64,000 nucleotides of DNA from Chryseobacterium defluvii (GTDB lineage Bacteria > Bacteroidota > Bacteroidia > Flavobacteriales > Weeksellaceae), in NCBI RefSeq assembly GCF_014204415.1, contig NZ_JACHLE010000005.1:238670-302669 (forward strand). The letters run 5' to 3'. The position numbers were made by a program, and so were the translations under genes. Below the pieces are notes generated by a model. That model searched no databases. It saw only the letters and a program-made list of their open reading frames with translations, and was not told where the DNA came from. Positions 9,199 to 17,885 of the stretch are shown here, one piece after another (within the stretch, counting starts at the first letter, position 1; the number at the start of each line of letters is the position of its first letter).

Positions 9199-9600
9199 TC
9201 AGTATGATTCTGAGATTTTCACCCTGTAAACGTCTGATGAATTTCTTTTGATCGATTCCACAAAAAACCCTCCTTCTTCTGGAATAACTTCTCTCAGATC
9301 GAAACTTTTGCAGTCTTTGGGAAGACCGGAAAATATCAGGGTAAACCAAAAATCCTTCATGAAGGGAACCGGTGTCCAGTAAGGGAATATGGAAATATTT
9401 TCCGCATGTATGAGTTCACTTTTATGCTCTGACTGATTATCAAAAAGATAAGTTGAATGCCAGATCCTAATCAGGTTCCCCAAAAAAGGGGATGCAGGGA
9501 AACAACAATGCACAATGACCTGCTTTTCCTCTTCTGTTTTTGTCTGAAGAGATTCCAGGATTTCCTTAGCAATCTTAGGCTTTGTTATTGTTTCTGCCAC
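9199..9600 (-). CDS. conserved hypothetical protein
   Basis: A 133-residue soluble protein I do not recognise by family. It opens with a helical segment (KIAKEILESLQTKTEEEKQVIVHCCF) and has a mixed strand-rich body with PYWTPVPFMKDFWFTLIFSGLPKDCKSFDL. There is no signal peptide or membrane segment. Codon use matches its neighbours. It stands between mqo and the DUF1684 gene, all on the minus strand but with gaps of about 75 bases, so an operon with mqo is possible but not shown. Confidence 0.65.
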   Translation of the reverse strand: MAETITKPKIAKEILESLQTKTEEEKQVIVHCCFPASPFLGNLIRIWHSTYLFDNQSEHKSELIHAENISIFPYWTPVPFMKDFWFTLIFSGLPKDCKSFDLREVIPEEGGFFVESIKRNSSDVYRVKISESY

Positions 9601-9675
9601 AGTTTTTTACAGATAATGAGATAGGCAATGAGCAATTTTAAATCATTTTTGCAATTACCATTGATATGATTCATG

Positions 9676-11181
9676 TTAATATTCCAGTTCCAGTTTTTCT
9701 TTCGTGTAATTTCTTACTTTTTCGGTGAGTTCGGAATTGCCTGCTAATTTTTGTCCATAGGAAGGAACCATTTCCAGCAATTTGTCTTTCCATTCTCCGT
9801 GAAGCTTTTCCGAAAAACATTTTTCAAGAACATTCAGCATGGCATATACTGCAGTGGAAGCTCCGGGAGAAGCTCCCAATAAGGAGGCGATCGTTCCTCT
9901 TTTATTGACTACGACCTCGGTCCCGAATTCCAGTTTACCGCCTTCTTTTTCATCTTTTTTAATGATCTGTACTCTCTGTCCTGCCACTTTCAGCTCCCAG
10001 TCTTCTTCTTTGGCATCTTTGATGAACTCTCTCAGGTGCTGCATCCTTTGCGCTTTGCTCATAGCCACCTGCTGGATCAGGTATTTCGTTAAAGGAATAT
10101 TATGCCACCATGCCCCGAATAAGGATCTTAGATTTTTAGTATTCACACTTTCAGGCAGATCCAGATAGCTTCCTTCTTTCAGGAATTTGGTTGAAAATCC
10201 CGCAAACGGACCAAAAAGGAGTGCTTTCTCACCATCAATGATCCTCAGATCCAGATGGGGAACTGACATAGGCGGAGCATCTACAGTCGCCTGTGTGTAT
10301 ACTTTTGCCTGATGTTTTTCCACAAGCTCCTGATTATGGGTCACCAGCCATTGTCCGGATACCGGGAAACCTCCATAGCCTTCACTTTCTTTAATATCGG
10401 AGCTGTCGAGTAACGGCAACGCATATCCTCCGGCCCCAATGAAAACAAAATCTGCCACCACTTCCTGCTTATGGCTGTGTATCCTGTCTTTTACTTTCAT
10501 TTCCCACTTTCCGTCTTCACGGGGATCTACATCTTTTACCTCATGGTACAGGAAAACCTCCACATTAGAGTCTTCAAGCAAATGCCTTCCCATTTTTCTG
10601 GTCAGGGTCCCGAAGTTCACATCTGTTCCCATATCCATCTTTGTGGCAGCCATTATCTCTGATTTGTTCCTTTTGCTCATTACCAGAGGAATCCATTCTC
10701 TCAGCTTCTCATGATCTGCAGAGAACTCCATTCCTGAGAATAGAACAGATTGTGTCATTTTCTCATAACGCCTTTTCAGGTATTCAGCATCTTTTTCGCC
10801 AAACACCAGGCTCATATGGGGGCAGGAATTAATGAAATCTTTTGGTTCCTGTATGTATCCTTTGGAGATGAGATAAGCCCAGAACTGTTTTGAGATCTCA
10901 AACTGTTCGGCAATGCTTTCCGCTTTGGAGATATCTATAGTTCCGTCCGGTTTTTCAGGGGTATAATTAAGTTCACAAAAAGCTGAATGCCCGGTTCCCG
11001 CATTATTCCATGCTGCCGTACTTTCTTTAGCAAACCTGCCCAATCTTTCGAAAATAGCGATCTCGAGGTTGGGATCAAACTCATGAAGTAAGGTTGCTAA
11101 AGTGGCACTCATAATTCCGCCACCTATCAGTACAACGTCATATTTCGGTTTTGGCGTTCTGCTCGTAAGTGAATGTGACAT
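9676..11181 (-). CDS. mqo: malate:quinone oxidoreductase
   Basis: A 501-residue FAD-dependent peripheral membrane enzyme that oxidises malate to oxaloacetate and passes electrons to quinone, replacing or backing up malate dehydrogenase in the TCA cycle. The dinucleotide-binding motif is [17 protein letters not shown] near residues 15-31, followed by the [30 protein letters not shown] segment characteristic of Mqo. Later landmarks include [23 protein letters not shown] and the C-terminal [16 protein letters not shown]. Length is normal for the family. Confidence 0.95.
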   Translation of the reverse strand: [501 protein letters not shown]

Positions 11182-11370
11182 AGTTTAAAATTTACCACGA
11201 ATTTCGGGAAAAGTTTTAAGACTGGGAATGTGTTTAACGATTTTAACGTACGATTCAGTAATGAAATTTTTAGTTTTTAATCATTGCTGAGCATATTAAT
11301 CCCTGTTCTTTTTTCATTTATCATTTGCTGCGAAATGCAAAAAAGTGGTGTCTGCTTTAAGTCAGCAGGT

Positions 11371-11643
11371 TTAAAACTGTTTATTCAAATTGTGGTATTC
11401 AATTTTTGCCATATAAGGGAAATAGGGCAATATCTCTATGAGTTCTTTTGCCTTGGCTTCGTCAATATCCTGAAATATTAATACCGCGTCTTTTTTGGTC
11501 ACAGAAATGAAAAAGCTCTCCAAAATATTGTCCTGTTTCCATTGACTGACAAACTCCATTTCTTTCTTTGGCAAGTCAGGATTAGTTTTTATTGTTTCTA
11601 TTCCGTTGTCCGAAAGAGTTATCAAAACCATTATTCTATTCAT
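11371..11643 (-). CDS. small muconolactone-isomerase-like / YCII-like hypothetical protein
   Basis: A 90-residue protein: beta strand MVLITL, helix around KKEMEFVSQWKQ, strand ESFFISVTKKDAVLIF, helix DIDEAKAKELIEILPYF and strand MAKIEYHNL. This order resembles the ferredoxin-like fold of muconolactone-isomerase-like or YCII-like proteins that act on or bind small organic molecules. No catalytic residue can be named. It lies between gpsA and mqo on the same strand. M1 at 11643 and M5 at 11631 are alternative starts. Confidence 0.65.
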   Translation of the reverse strand: MNRIMVLITLSDNGIETIKTNPDLPKKEMEFVSQWKQDNILESFFISVTKKDAVLIFQDIDEAKAKELIEILPYFPYMAKIEYHNLNKQF

Positions 11644-11701
11644 CTTTATATTTTTTAAGTGATTTTTAAAATTAAAACTGAGGGCATCTTTGTATAGATC
11701 T

Positions 11702-12742
11702 CTAATTCAGTTTTGCCGTAAGCTTTTTAAACTGTTTCTCTGCATTTTTTCCTTCATAAAGAATACTATAGATGGTATCAATAATCGGAAGCTTAAGTTT
11801 TTTTTGTTTCGCGGTTTGATAGATGGAGTCCGCAGCATAGTATCCTTCAGCCACCATATTCATGGACTGAATAGCCGATTTTACAGTATATCCTTTCCCG
11901 ATAAGGTTTCCTAAGCTTCTGTTTCTTGAGAATAGTGAGTATGCTGTTACTAATAAGTCACCCAGATAGGCACTTTCGTTCACATCTCTGGGGGCTTCAT
12001 AAATGGCTTCCAGGAAAGTTTCCATTTCACGGATCGCATTGGAGACAAATACTGCGGTAAAGTTATCTCCATAGCCCAGTCCGCTTGCAATCCCTGCTCC
12101 TATCGCAAAGATATTCTTAAGGATCGCACTGTATTCATTCCCTAAAATATCTTTGCTGGAATGGACCTTAATAAAATCCGAACTGAAAATACTCTCCAGT
12201 TTTTCGGAAATTTCATCTTCCACGGTTGCAATGGTAAGGTAGGAAAGTCTTTCCATCGCTACCTCTTCAGCATGACATGGCCCCGCAATTACAGCCTGGC
12301 TTCTGAATCCGATCTGGAATTCATCTCTCAGATAATGGGCTACCACATCATTCACTTTCGGAATGATCCCTTTAATGGCTGAAACAAAGATCTTTTCTTT
12401 ATAATCACATTTCATTTTGTCCAGAGTGTCGGACAGATAGATAGACGGAGTTGCCAAAACCACAATATCACAGACTGAAACAAGCTCATTCACATCTGTT
12501 GTTAGTTTCAGGGTTTTAAGATTAAAATTCACGGCTGTAAGGTAAGTCGGGTTATGTCCCCGAAGCTCAATAGCTCCTTTTACAAACTCACTTCTTACAC
12601 ACCAGTGTACCGTTTTACAGTTCTCAACAAGCATTTTTACGATAGCAGTCGCAAAACTTCCGCTTCCTACCACACCCACGGAAATTTCCTTTTTACCTTT
12701 TTTAGGATTTGAAGGTTCTGAAATGGTTTTCTTTTTTGCCAT
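11702..12742 (-). CDS. gpsA: NAD(P)H-dependent glycerol-3-phosphate dehydrogenase
   Basis: A 346-residue enzyme that reduces dihydroxyacetone phosphate to sn-glycerol-3-phosphate for phospholipid synthesis. The Rossmann motif is VGVVGSGSFATAIVKML (GxGxxA, residues 26-31). The catalytic lysine region NEYSAILKNIFAIGAGI and the substrate-binding GxGD-like GLGYGDNFTAV and RNRSLG segments are present. The first 20 residues are a Lys/Pro-rich extension (MAKKKTISEPSNPKKGKK) not found in most GpsA proteins. Confidence 0.93.
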   Translation of the reverse strand: MAKKKTISEPSNPKKGKKEISVGVVGSGSFATAIVKMLVENCKTVHWCVRSEFVKGAIELRGHNPTYLTAVNFNLKTLKLTTDVNELVSVCDIVVLATPSIYLSDTLDKMKCDYKEKIFVSAIKGIIPKVNDVVAHYLRDEFQIGFRSQAVIAGPCHAEEVAMERLSYLTIATVEDEISEKLESIFSSDFIKVHSSKDILGNEYSAILKNIFAIGAGIASGLGYGDNFTAVFVSNAIREMETFLEAIYEAPRDVNESAYLGDLLVTAYSLFSRNRSLGNLIGKGYTVKSAIQSMNMVAEGYYAADSIYQTAKQKKLKLPIIDTIYSILYEGKNAEKQFKKLTAKLN

Positions 12743-12920
12743 AATTGAAATGTGAACTGCAAATATATTAAAACAATGACTTAGAAAGGCTTCTGAACGG
12801 ATGATTAAATCCGGTTTTTGAAAAAATTAACACTTCCATACAATTAAATGTTTAAATGAACGTTAAAAACAGAAATAGATAAAGCTTTGTTAAAAATAAT
12901 CTACAAAACTTATTTTTATT

Positions 12921-12928
12921 TAAATTTG
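12921..12928 (+). promoter_or_regulatory. Bacteroidota -7 promoter box before the M23 peptidase gene
   Basis: TAAATTTG is a perfect TAnnTTTG box 37 bases before the ATG at 12966. The upstream region is AT-rich without an unambiguous -33 element at the standard distance. It suggests transcription starting near 12935. Confidence 0.45.
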
Positions 12929-12965
12929 CAGGCTTAAAACTGTTTTTTAATACTAAGTGAAGAAT

Positions 12966-13991
12966 ATGAAGAAATTTTTAAACAGCAAAAAGAACGTAAA
13001 CTTTCTTTTAGGAGGACTTTTACTGGTAGTTTTTGCCCAAGGCATTTTCATTGCCAAATTATTTTCCGAAAGGAATGATAAAAAGTATGAAGTGAACCTT
13101 GTAAAGATAAACACTGAAAAAGACAGTGTGGACTATTTAAAGATGAAAACGGATCTTACTTTGGTAGATCAGACCGTAGCACAGCTTAATTCATTCTTAA
13201 AATCCAAGAGTATTGCCAATGAAAAGCTGACGGTACTGAGCCAGGACAGTATTTCCAGTTCTGTTTACTTATCCAGGCAGGCTAACCGATACAGCCAGTA
13301 TCTGATGGATCTGCAGAAGAAACTGATGCAGGTTCCTTTGGGAATGCCTACTGACGGCTATATTTCCTCCAATTTCGGCATCCGTAAAAATCCTATTCCC
13401 TTTAAAAGGGTTCTCGCTTCTGTAAAAGCACCTTCAGGGGAATCAAAACCTGCTCCTGTTGCTGTAAAACCTGAAGTAAAAGCAGAGCCGGTTGAAAAGA
13501 TCATTGAAGTAACAGACAGCTACGGAAATAAAAGAGAAGTAAAAGTAATGGTAACTCCTAAAGCAGCCAATACTGCTGCTGCCCCAAGCCCGACTGTTTC
13601 TTCTGCTAAAACTGCAGCCAATACTCCGGCATCCAAAACAGCTGCAGAAGGGAATAATCCTCCGGCAGAAGCAGATCAGATGCAATTCCATAAAGGATTG
13701 GATATTGCGGTGGCCTTTGGTTCTGATGTGAAAGCCGCAGCCGCCGGAACAGTCATTTTTTCAGGGCAGAAAGGTGGTTACGGGAATTGTGTGATCATTT
13801 CCCACGGGAACGGGCTGGCAACGCTTTACGGACATTTGTCTGAGCTTGCTGTGAAGGCTAACGATAAGGTGAAGGTTGGCCAGGTTATTGCCAAGTCCGG
13901 AAATTCGGGACGTTCTACCGGACCGCATCTTCACTATGAAGTACACAAAAACAATACTCCGGTAAACCCAAAATTGTTTATGAATTTATAG
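12966..13991 (+). CDS. M23 family metallopeptidase with inserted Ala/Pro-rich linker
   Basis: A 341-residue membrane-anchored peptidoglycan endopeptidase. I start at the ATG at 12966; the frame also has an in-frame GTG at 12957. One N-terminal transmembrane helix (about residues 12-30) is followed by a coiled-coil-like region (40-125) and the LytM/M23 fold. The zinc motif HKGLD (about 242-246) and GPHLHYE (319-325) are intact. Between the conserved opening strand (SSNFGIRKNPI, about 134-144) and HKGLD, which are normally only some 10 residues apart, there are roughly 90 extra residues rich in Ala, Pro, Lys and Val. The enzyme probably trims peptide cross-links or regulates amidases. A strong terminator follows. 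Confidence 0.9.
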   Translation: MKKFLNSKKNVNFLLGGLLLVVFAQGIFIAKLFSERNDKKYEVNLVKINTEKDSVDYLKMKTDLTLVDQTVAQLNSFLKSKSIANEKLTVLSQDSISSSVYLSRQANRYSQYLMDLQKKLMQVPLGMPTDGYISSNFGIRKNPIPFKRVLASVKAPSGESKPAPVAVKPEVKAEPVEKIIEVTDSYGNKREVKVMVTPKAANTAAAPSPTVSSAKTAANTPASKTAAEGNNPPAEADQMQFHKGLDIAVAFGSDVKAAAAGTVIFSGQKGGYGNCVIISHGNGLATLYGHLSELAVKANDKVKVGQVIAKSGNSGRSTGPHLHYEVHKNNTPVNPKLFMNL

Positions 13992-14031
13992 AAAAAGACT
14001 CCGGCGGCCTTTGGCCGCCGGAGTCTTTTTT
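13992..14031 (+). terminator. strong intrinsic terminator after the M23 peptidase gene
   Basis: A perfect 18-bp stem (13992-14009 with 14013-14030) with a TTT loop and GC-rich core CTCCGGCGGCC, ending in a T-run. It is near-symmetric (A-run before, T-run after), so it can stop transcription from both directions. Confidence 0.9.
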
Positions 14032-14132
14032 AAGCCCATATGAATATCCCTATACATTTCCCAGCATTTCTATTTCTTTGAAAGGACTCTTCAATATTGC
14101 TTTTGAACTCTTATAGTATGCTCTTAATTTTA

Positions 14133-14786
14133 TTAATAAGCAGCTGTGAAACGTTCACGGATATGATTATTCTGTTCCAATTCATCTACCAGAACAACGG
14201 CTACATCTTCTACGGAAAGTATGCTCCTGCCGTTTTCATCAAATACCGGTGTTTCAAGAGAGGTTCTGTATTTTCCGGTTCTTGTTCCGGCTGTGATTTG
14301 GTTCATTTCGATAGCGGGACTGAAAAATGTCCAATCCAGGGTCTGGTTTTCTTTAATTTTGTTTAAGTAGTCTCTTGCTGCTGTGGCACCTGCTTTATAA
14401 GCCTCCGGAAAATCCGGAGTATCAACAATCTGAATATTGTCCGGCGTATAAAGGCTTCCGGCCCCACCTACAACCAATAATCTCTTCACTCCTGATTTTT
14501 CAACTGCTTTTTCAATATTTTGGGATCCCGTAAGAAAATCGTTATAAAGATTTGGATTTGTCCAGCCTGCATTATAAGTACTGATCACAGCATCATTCCC
14601 TTGTAAGCTTTCTGCCAGCTCAGCTACATTATTGATATCAATGCTCCTTGCGGTTATTTTCTCATTCTGTTGAACCTGTGAAGCATCCCTTGCGATAGCC
14701 TCTACCTTATAACCTCTGTTTTCCAATTCTTTCACAACGTGCGATCCTACAAATCCTGTTGCTCCGATTACTGCTACTTTTTTCAT
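14133..14786 (-). CDS. NAD(P)H-binding oxidoreductase (atypical SDR, NmrA-like)
   Basis: A 217-residue atypical short-chain dehydrogenase/NmrA-type protein. The Rossmann motif VAVIGATGFVGSHVVKEL (GxxGxxG) is at residues 4-21, with D-x-N at the end of beta3 (SIDINN) and VVGGAGSL in the core. The classical YxxxK dyad is not obvious, consistent with the atypical or regulatory NAD(P)H-binding group. The divergent operator-like palindrome upstream (14806-14830) matches that of the adjacent Rrf2 regulator gene, so this is its probable target. Confidence 0.88.
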   Translation of the reverse strand: MKKVAVIGATGFVGSHVVKELENRGYKVEAIARDASQVQQNEKITARSIDINNVAELAESLQGNDAVISTYNAGWTNPNLYNDFLTGSQNIEKAVEKSGVKRLLVVGGAGSLYTPDNIQIVDTPDFPEAYKAGATAARDYLNKIKENQTLDWTFFSPAIEMNQITAGTRTGKYRTSLETPVFDENGRSILSVEDVAVVLVDELEQNNHIRERFTAAY

Positions 14787-14805
14787 AATATTCTATTTTA
14801 ATTTA

Positions 14806-14830
14806 AATTGTAATAAAATTTGTTACATTT
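14806..14830. promoter_or_regulatory. imperfect Rrf2 operator upstream of the oxidoreductase gene
   Basis: AATTGTAATAA followed after 3 bases by TTGTTACATTT is an 11-3-11 inverted repeat with two mismatches. Half-sites and spacing are the same as in the perfect palindrome upstream of the Rrf2 gene at 15287-15311. It lies between the Rrf2 stop and the oxidoreductase start, which is where a repressor of the latter should bind. Confidence 0.7.
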
Positions 14831-14844
14831 ATAAGTAAAAAAAT

Positions 14845-15255
14845 TTAGATGAACTGATCACTGAATTCCTGTAGTGATTTATTCCCTAAAAAATTGATAA
14901 CCAGCTTATCTGTCTCCACAAATAAACTATTTAAATGATCATTGATCTCTTTTCCGACACTACATGCCGGGTTTGGATTTTGATTTTTCTTTCCTAAAAC
15001 TTCAATATTCTTTACAGCCGAATAAATTTCGGAAATACTGATAGAATCTGCTCTTTTTGAGAGCTGACTTCCTCCTTCCTTTCCCTGCCGGCTTACAATA
15101 AGCCCGGCCTCTTTCAGGATGCCGATCTCTTTTCGAACAATTACGGGATTTATATTAATACTGCCTGCCAACCACTCAGAAGTTAACCATTCCTGAGGGC
15201 TCTTGGCCAATAAGGTCATAATATGTACTGCCGTGGCAAATCTTGTATTGTTCAT
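14845..15255 (-). CDS. Rrf2 family transcriptional regulator
   Basis: A 136-residue Rrf2-type winged-helix regulator: FATAVHIMTLLA, WLTSEWLAGSININPVIVRKEIGILKEAGLI (recognition helix) and SRQGKEGGSQLSK wing. The three-cysteine cluster of iron-sulfur Rrf2 proteins is not present; only one Cys is seen, in NPACSVGKE. This places it nearer YwnA/thiol- or redox-responsive members. Palindromes of the same geometry sit upstream of this gene and of the downstream oxidoreductase gene, so autoregulation and co-control are likely. Confidence 0.9.
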   Translation of the reverse strand: MNNTRFATAVHIMTLLAKSPQEWLTSEWLAGSININPVIVRKEIGILKEAGLIVSRQGKEGGSQLSKRADSISISEIYSAVKNIEVLGKKNQNPNPACSVGKEINDHLNSLFVETDKLVINFLGNKSLQEFSDQFI

Positions 15256-15286
15256 TATAATTACAGGGCAAAGATAAAAATTTTTT

Positions 15287-15311
15287 AATTGTAATAAAAA
15301 TTATTACAATT
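15287..15311. promoter_or_regulatory. perfect palindromic operator upstream of the Rrf2 gene
   Basis: AATTGTAATAA, a 3-base spacer AAA, then TTATTACAATT: a perfect 11-bp inverted repeat 32 bases upstream of the Rrf2 start codon. A near copy sits before the oxidoreductase gene. The arrangement fits autorepression by the Rrf2 protein. Confidence 0.78.
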
Positions 15312-15353
15312 ATTTTTTATTTATTTTTTTTGATCCCGGGTATAAACAAAAAA

Positions 15354-15373
15354 TTTACCTGAAATCAGGTAAA
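15354..15373 (-). terminator. intrinsic terminator after the FKBP gene
   Basis: An 8-bp perfect stem (TTTACCTG / CAGGTAAA) with a 4-base loop. On the minus strand it is followed by a run of T, 26 bases beyond the FKBP stop codon. Confidence 0.75.
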
Positions 15374-15398
15374 CTTTAAGCTGTAATATAAGGTGAGA

Positions 15399-15833
15399 TT
15401 ATTTTATATCCAACAATTCCACTTCGAATATAAGGGTACTGTTAGGCCCTATCTCTTTGCTGATCTGCTCTTCTCCATAGGCTAGATTTGGTGGGATAAT
15501 TAACTTCCATTTGCTTCCTACCGGCATTAGCTGAAGAGCCTCTGTCCACCCGGCAATCACTCTGTTCAGAGGAAAGGAAGCCGGAGTTCCTCTTTTTACT
15601 GAACTGTCGAAAACCTGCCCTTTAATAGTGGTCCCGTGATAATGACATTTTACCGTGTCTCTTGCACCTGGCTTTTTACCGTCTCCTTCGGTCAGGATCT
15701 CATACTGCAAACCGCTTGGTAAGGTGATAACACCTTCTTTTTTGGCATTTTCTTCCATGAAGGCCTTTCCTTCGTTCAGGTTTTTCTCTGCCTGCTCTTT
15801 TTTACGTCTGAATAATAAGTCTGCTACACCCAT
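15399..15833 (-). CDS. FKBP-type peptidyl-prolyl cis-trans isomerase
   Basis: A 144-residue cytoplasmic FKBP if started at the Met at 15833 (MGVADLLFRRKK); an upstream Met at 15851 is in frame but less likely. A short charged helix (EQAEKNLNEGKAFMEENAKKEG) precedes the FKBP domain: LPSGLQYEILTEGDGKKPG, VKCHYHGTTIKGQVFDSS, VIAGWTEALQLMPVGSKW, IPPNLAYGE and a closing FEVELLDI. These are the canonical active-site strands of Pro isomerases that speed protein folding. No signal peptide is seen. Confidence 0.93.
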   Translation of the reverse strand: MGVADLLFRRKKEQAEKNLNEGKAFMEENAKKEGVITLPSGLQYEILTEGDGKKPGARDTVKCHYHGTTIKGQVFDSSVKRGTPASFPLNRVIAGWTEALQLMPVGSKWKLIIPPNLAYGEEQISKEIGPNSTLIFEVELLDIK

Positions 15834-15870
15834 AATAAATATTTTTTGCAAAGATAAATGAATTGCAGCA

Positions 15871-15896
15871 AAAAACCCGCCTTTTGAGGCAGGTTA
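15871..15896 (-). terminator. intrinsic terminator between response-regulator and FKBP genes
   Basis: Minus-strand stem AACCTGCC / GGCGGGTT (one wobble) with a 6-base loop, followed by a T-run. It would end transcription of the kinase/regulator unit before the FKBP gene. Confidence 0.6.
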
Positions 15897-16041
15897 AAGC
15901 CACTATTGTAAAGCTAAATTTGATATGAAAAATGCAGTTTTATAATAGATCAAAGGTACATGATACACATCGGTCTACGGACATTATATCTATCAATTAC
16001 TTTTAAAGCTTTATCAGTTTATTGCCATATCCAAGATTGTT

Positions 16042-16746
16042 TCAATTCATGCCTTCCCTCAACATATTTTTGTAGGTTCTTCCTATAGGCAGTTTTTTAT
16101 TATTGATGATGACTTCTGCAGCGGATAAACCATCAATTTTTTTCAGGGAAACAATGTAAGATTTGTGTATGCGGACAAATTTTGAATCACTTAGCATGGT
16201 TTCCATCCTGCTGATCGGCATTTTTACCGTAATTGCTTCTTTTCTGGTATGGATCGTGATGTACTCCCGGAAACTTTCGATATAATAAATGTCTTCAAGA
16301 TAAATCTTAAGCTGCTTTTTTCTTATATTCAGGAATATATAATCACTGTTAGCTATTTCCATCAAGGCTTCTTCCGCCTCAGCCAGATGCCTGAATTTAT
16401 TCAATGCAGCCTGGAAACGTTCGTAAGCAATAGGCTTCATCAGATAATCTACGATATCGAGATCGTAGCCTTCTATGGCAAATTCCTGATAGGCCGTGGT
16501 AACAATAGTGAAAGGAGGATCATTCAGCCTTTTCAGGAACTCAAATCCTTTTACAATGGGGAGATTCATATCCAGGAAAATGAGGTCAACTTTATGAAAG
16601 GAAAGAAGGTTGGCAGCATGCACGGCATCCGTACATTTTCCTATGAGTTTAAGGTCCTGATTCCTTGAAAGGTAGTCTTCAATAATTTCTGCCGCAATAG
16701 GCTCATCCTCAATGATCACACAATTATATTTTTTCTGAATTTCCAT
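16042..16746 (-). CDS. LytTR family response regulator
   Basis: A 234-residue two-domain regulator. The receiver (1-120) has E13/D14, the phosphoacceptor D59 (LIFLDMNLP), a switch Thr in IVTTAYQ and a KP pair in LMKPIAYE. The C-terminal LytTR DNA-binding domain (about 130-234) shows YIFLNIRKKQLKIYLEDIYYIESF, VKMPISRMETML and FVRIHKSYIVSLKKI. It overlaps the upstream sensor kinase gene by 23 bases, so the pair is translationally coupled. Targets cannot be inferred from the sequence. Confidence 0.93.
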   Translation of the reverse strand: MEIQKKYNCVIIEDEPIAAEIIEDYLSRNQDLKLIGKCTDAVHAANLLSFHKVDLIFLDMNLPIVKGFEFLKRLNDPPFTIVTTAYQEFAIEGYDLDIVDYLMKPIAYERFQAALNKFRHLAEAEEALMEIANSDYIFLNIRKKQLKIYLEDIYYIESFREYITIHTRKEAITVKMPISRMETMLSDSKFVRIHKSYIVSLKKIDGLSAAEVIINNKKLPIGRTYKNMLREGMN

Positions 16747-17788
16747 GGGTAAAGTATATTTTCAATACGACTGAATATTTTTCCTTCTGGCTGTCAATTT
16801 CCAGTATGTGACCGGGGTATAGAATTTCGAGCTGTCTTTTTATGTTATTCATTCCGATCCCGGTGGTATCTTTTAAGGGGTTAACTTCTTTGGAATTCTC
16901 CACCTTATAAGTTAAGATTTCATCTTTAAGCTTCAGGTCAATGTGAATGTAAGAGCTTTTTATACTTTCCGAAGCTCCGTGCTTAAAAGCATTTTCCACA
17001 AATTGCAATAAGATAAGAGGTGATATTTCCTGCGACGGATTATCTATTTCTTCGATAAATTTCAATTCCAGGTTTTTGTGCCTTAGTTTCTGAATGTCTA
17101 TAAAATCCTTCAGGTTTTCGATATCCCTGGATAAGGCGATATTGTGATAGGACTCATAAATATTGAATCTCATGATCTTCGACAGCTTCATGATGATATC
17201 CGGGGTTTCATCCGCTTTTTTCAGGGAAAGCCCATAGATATTATTAAGGGTATTGAACAAGAAATGCGGATTGATCTGGGCTTTCAGGAATTTGATCTCA
17301 TTATTGTATTTCTCTGTTTTTATATCGTTCAGATGCTTCTGCAGCTCTAGCTGCTGCCTGAATTTTTCAAAGCCAAATCCCAGGGCAACGGCAAAAATAA
17401 TGTTCATTACCGCATTGAAAATCCCGAACTGAGAAAATCTGGGGATATCTTCCGGTATACCATAAATAACCGGATAAACAAAGTCATGGCAAATGATCCT
17501 GAATAAGATGGTTCCCAAGATGATCATCACAACAGATGCCATCACTTTTTTCCATACAGTATTAAAGATTCCGAACTTTCCATCTACGATCGCCAATATG
17601 ATGTAAAAGCACGGGATCTCAGAAAATAAAAAACAAAATTCAGATAATGCCGAATAATACAGAAGTACCGGCTTTGACAGAGATAATGGCTTAAGAGCCT
17701 CCGTAAGGTATGCCAACTCAGCATTGATCTCAAAAAGAAAGTAAAATATCCAGAAATAGATGTGGTATTTCAGTTTGTTCCCGTCCAT
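16724..17788 (-). CDS. LytS-type sensor histidine kinase
   Basis: A 354-residue membrane kinase with four predicted transmembrane segments (about 10-28, 42-67, 83-104, 121-140), a coiled-coil linker, the His_kinase box AQINPHFLFNTLNNI (phospho-His H175) and an ATPase domain with LLQFVENAFKHG (N-box) and GIGMNNIKRQLEILYP (G-box). This is the LytS/YpdA-like class that pairs with LytTR regulators, and the partner gene overlaps its end. The signal sensed is unknown. Confidence 0.92.
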   Translation of the reverse strand: MDGNKLKYHIYFWIFYFLFEINAELAYLTEALKPLSLSKPVLLYYSALSEFCFLFSEIPCFYIILAIVDGKFGIFNTVWKKVMASVVMIILGTILFRIICHDFVYPVIYGIPEDIPRFSQFGIFNAVMNIIFAVALGFGFEKFRQQLELQKHLNDIKTEKYNNEIKFLKAQINPHFLFNTLNNIYGLSLKKADETPDIIMKLSKIMRFNIYESYHNIALSRDIENLKDFIDIQKLRHKNLELKFIEEIDNPSQEISPLILLQFVENAFKHGASESIKSSYIHIDLKLKDEILTYKVENSKEVNPLKDTTGIGMNNIKRQLEILYPGHILEIDSQKEKYSVVLKIYFTHGNSEKI

Positions 17789-17885
17789 TGTATAAAGCTA
17801 AAAAAAATGCTCCAATTATTATGGAGCAAAATTCTTCATTCATCGGAAAACATATCCCGGATATCTACAAACAGCCGGCTACCGC

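Noticed and set aside
12957..12965. GTG start of the M23 peptidase gene
   Set aside because: It is in frame, but the ATG at 12966 gives a normal basic N-terminus ahead of the membrane helix and needs no rare start.
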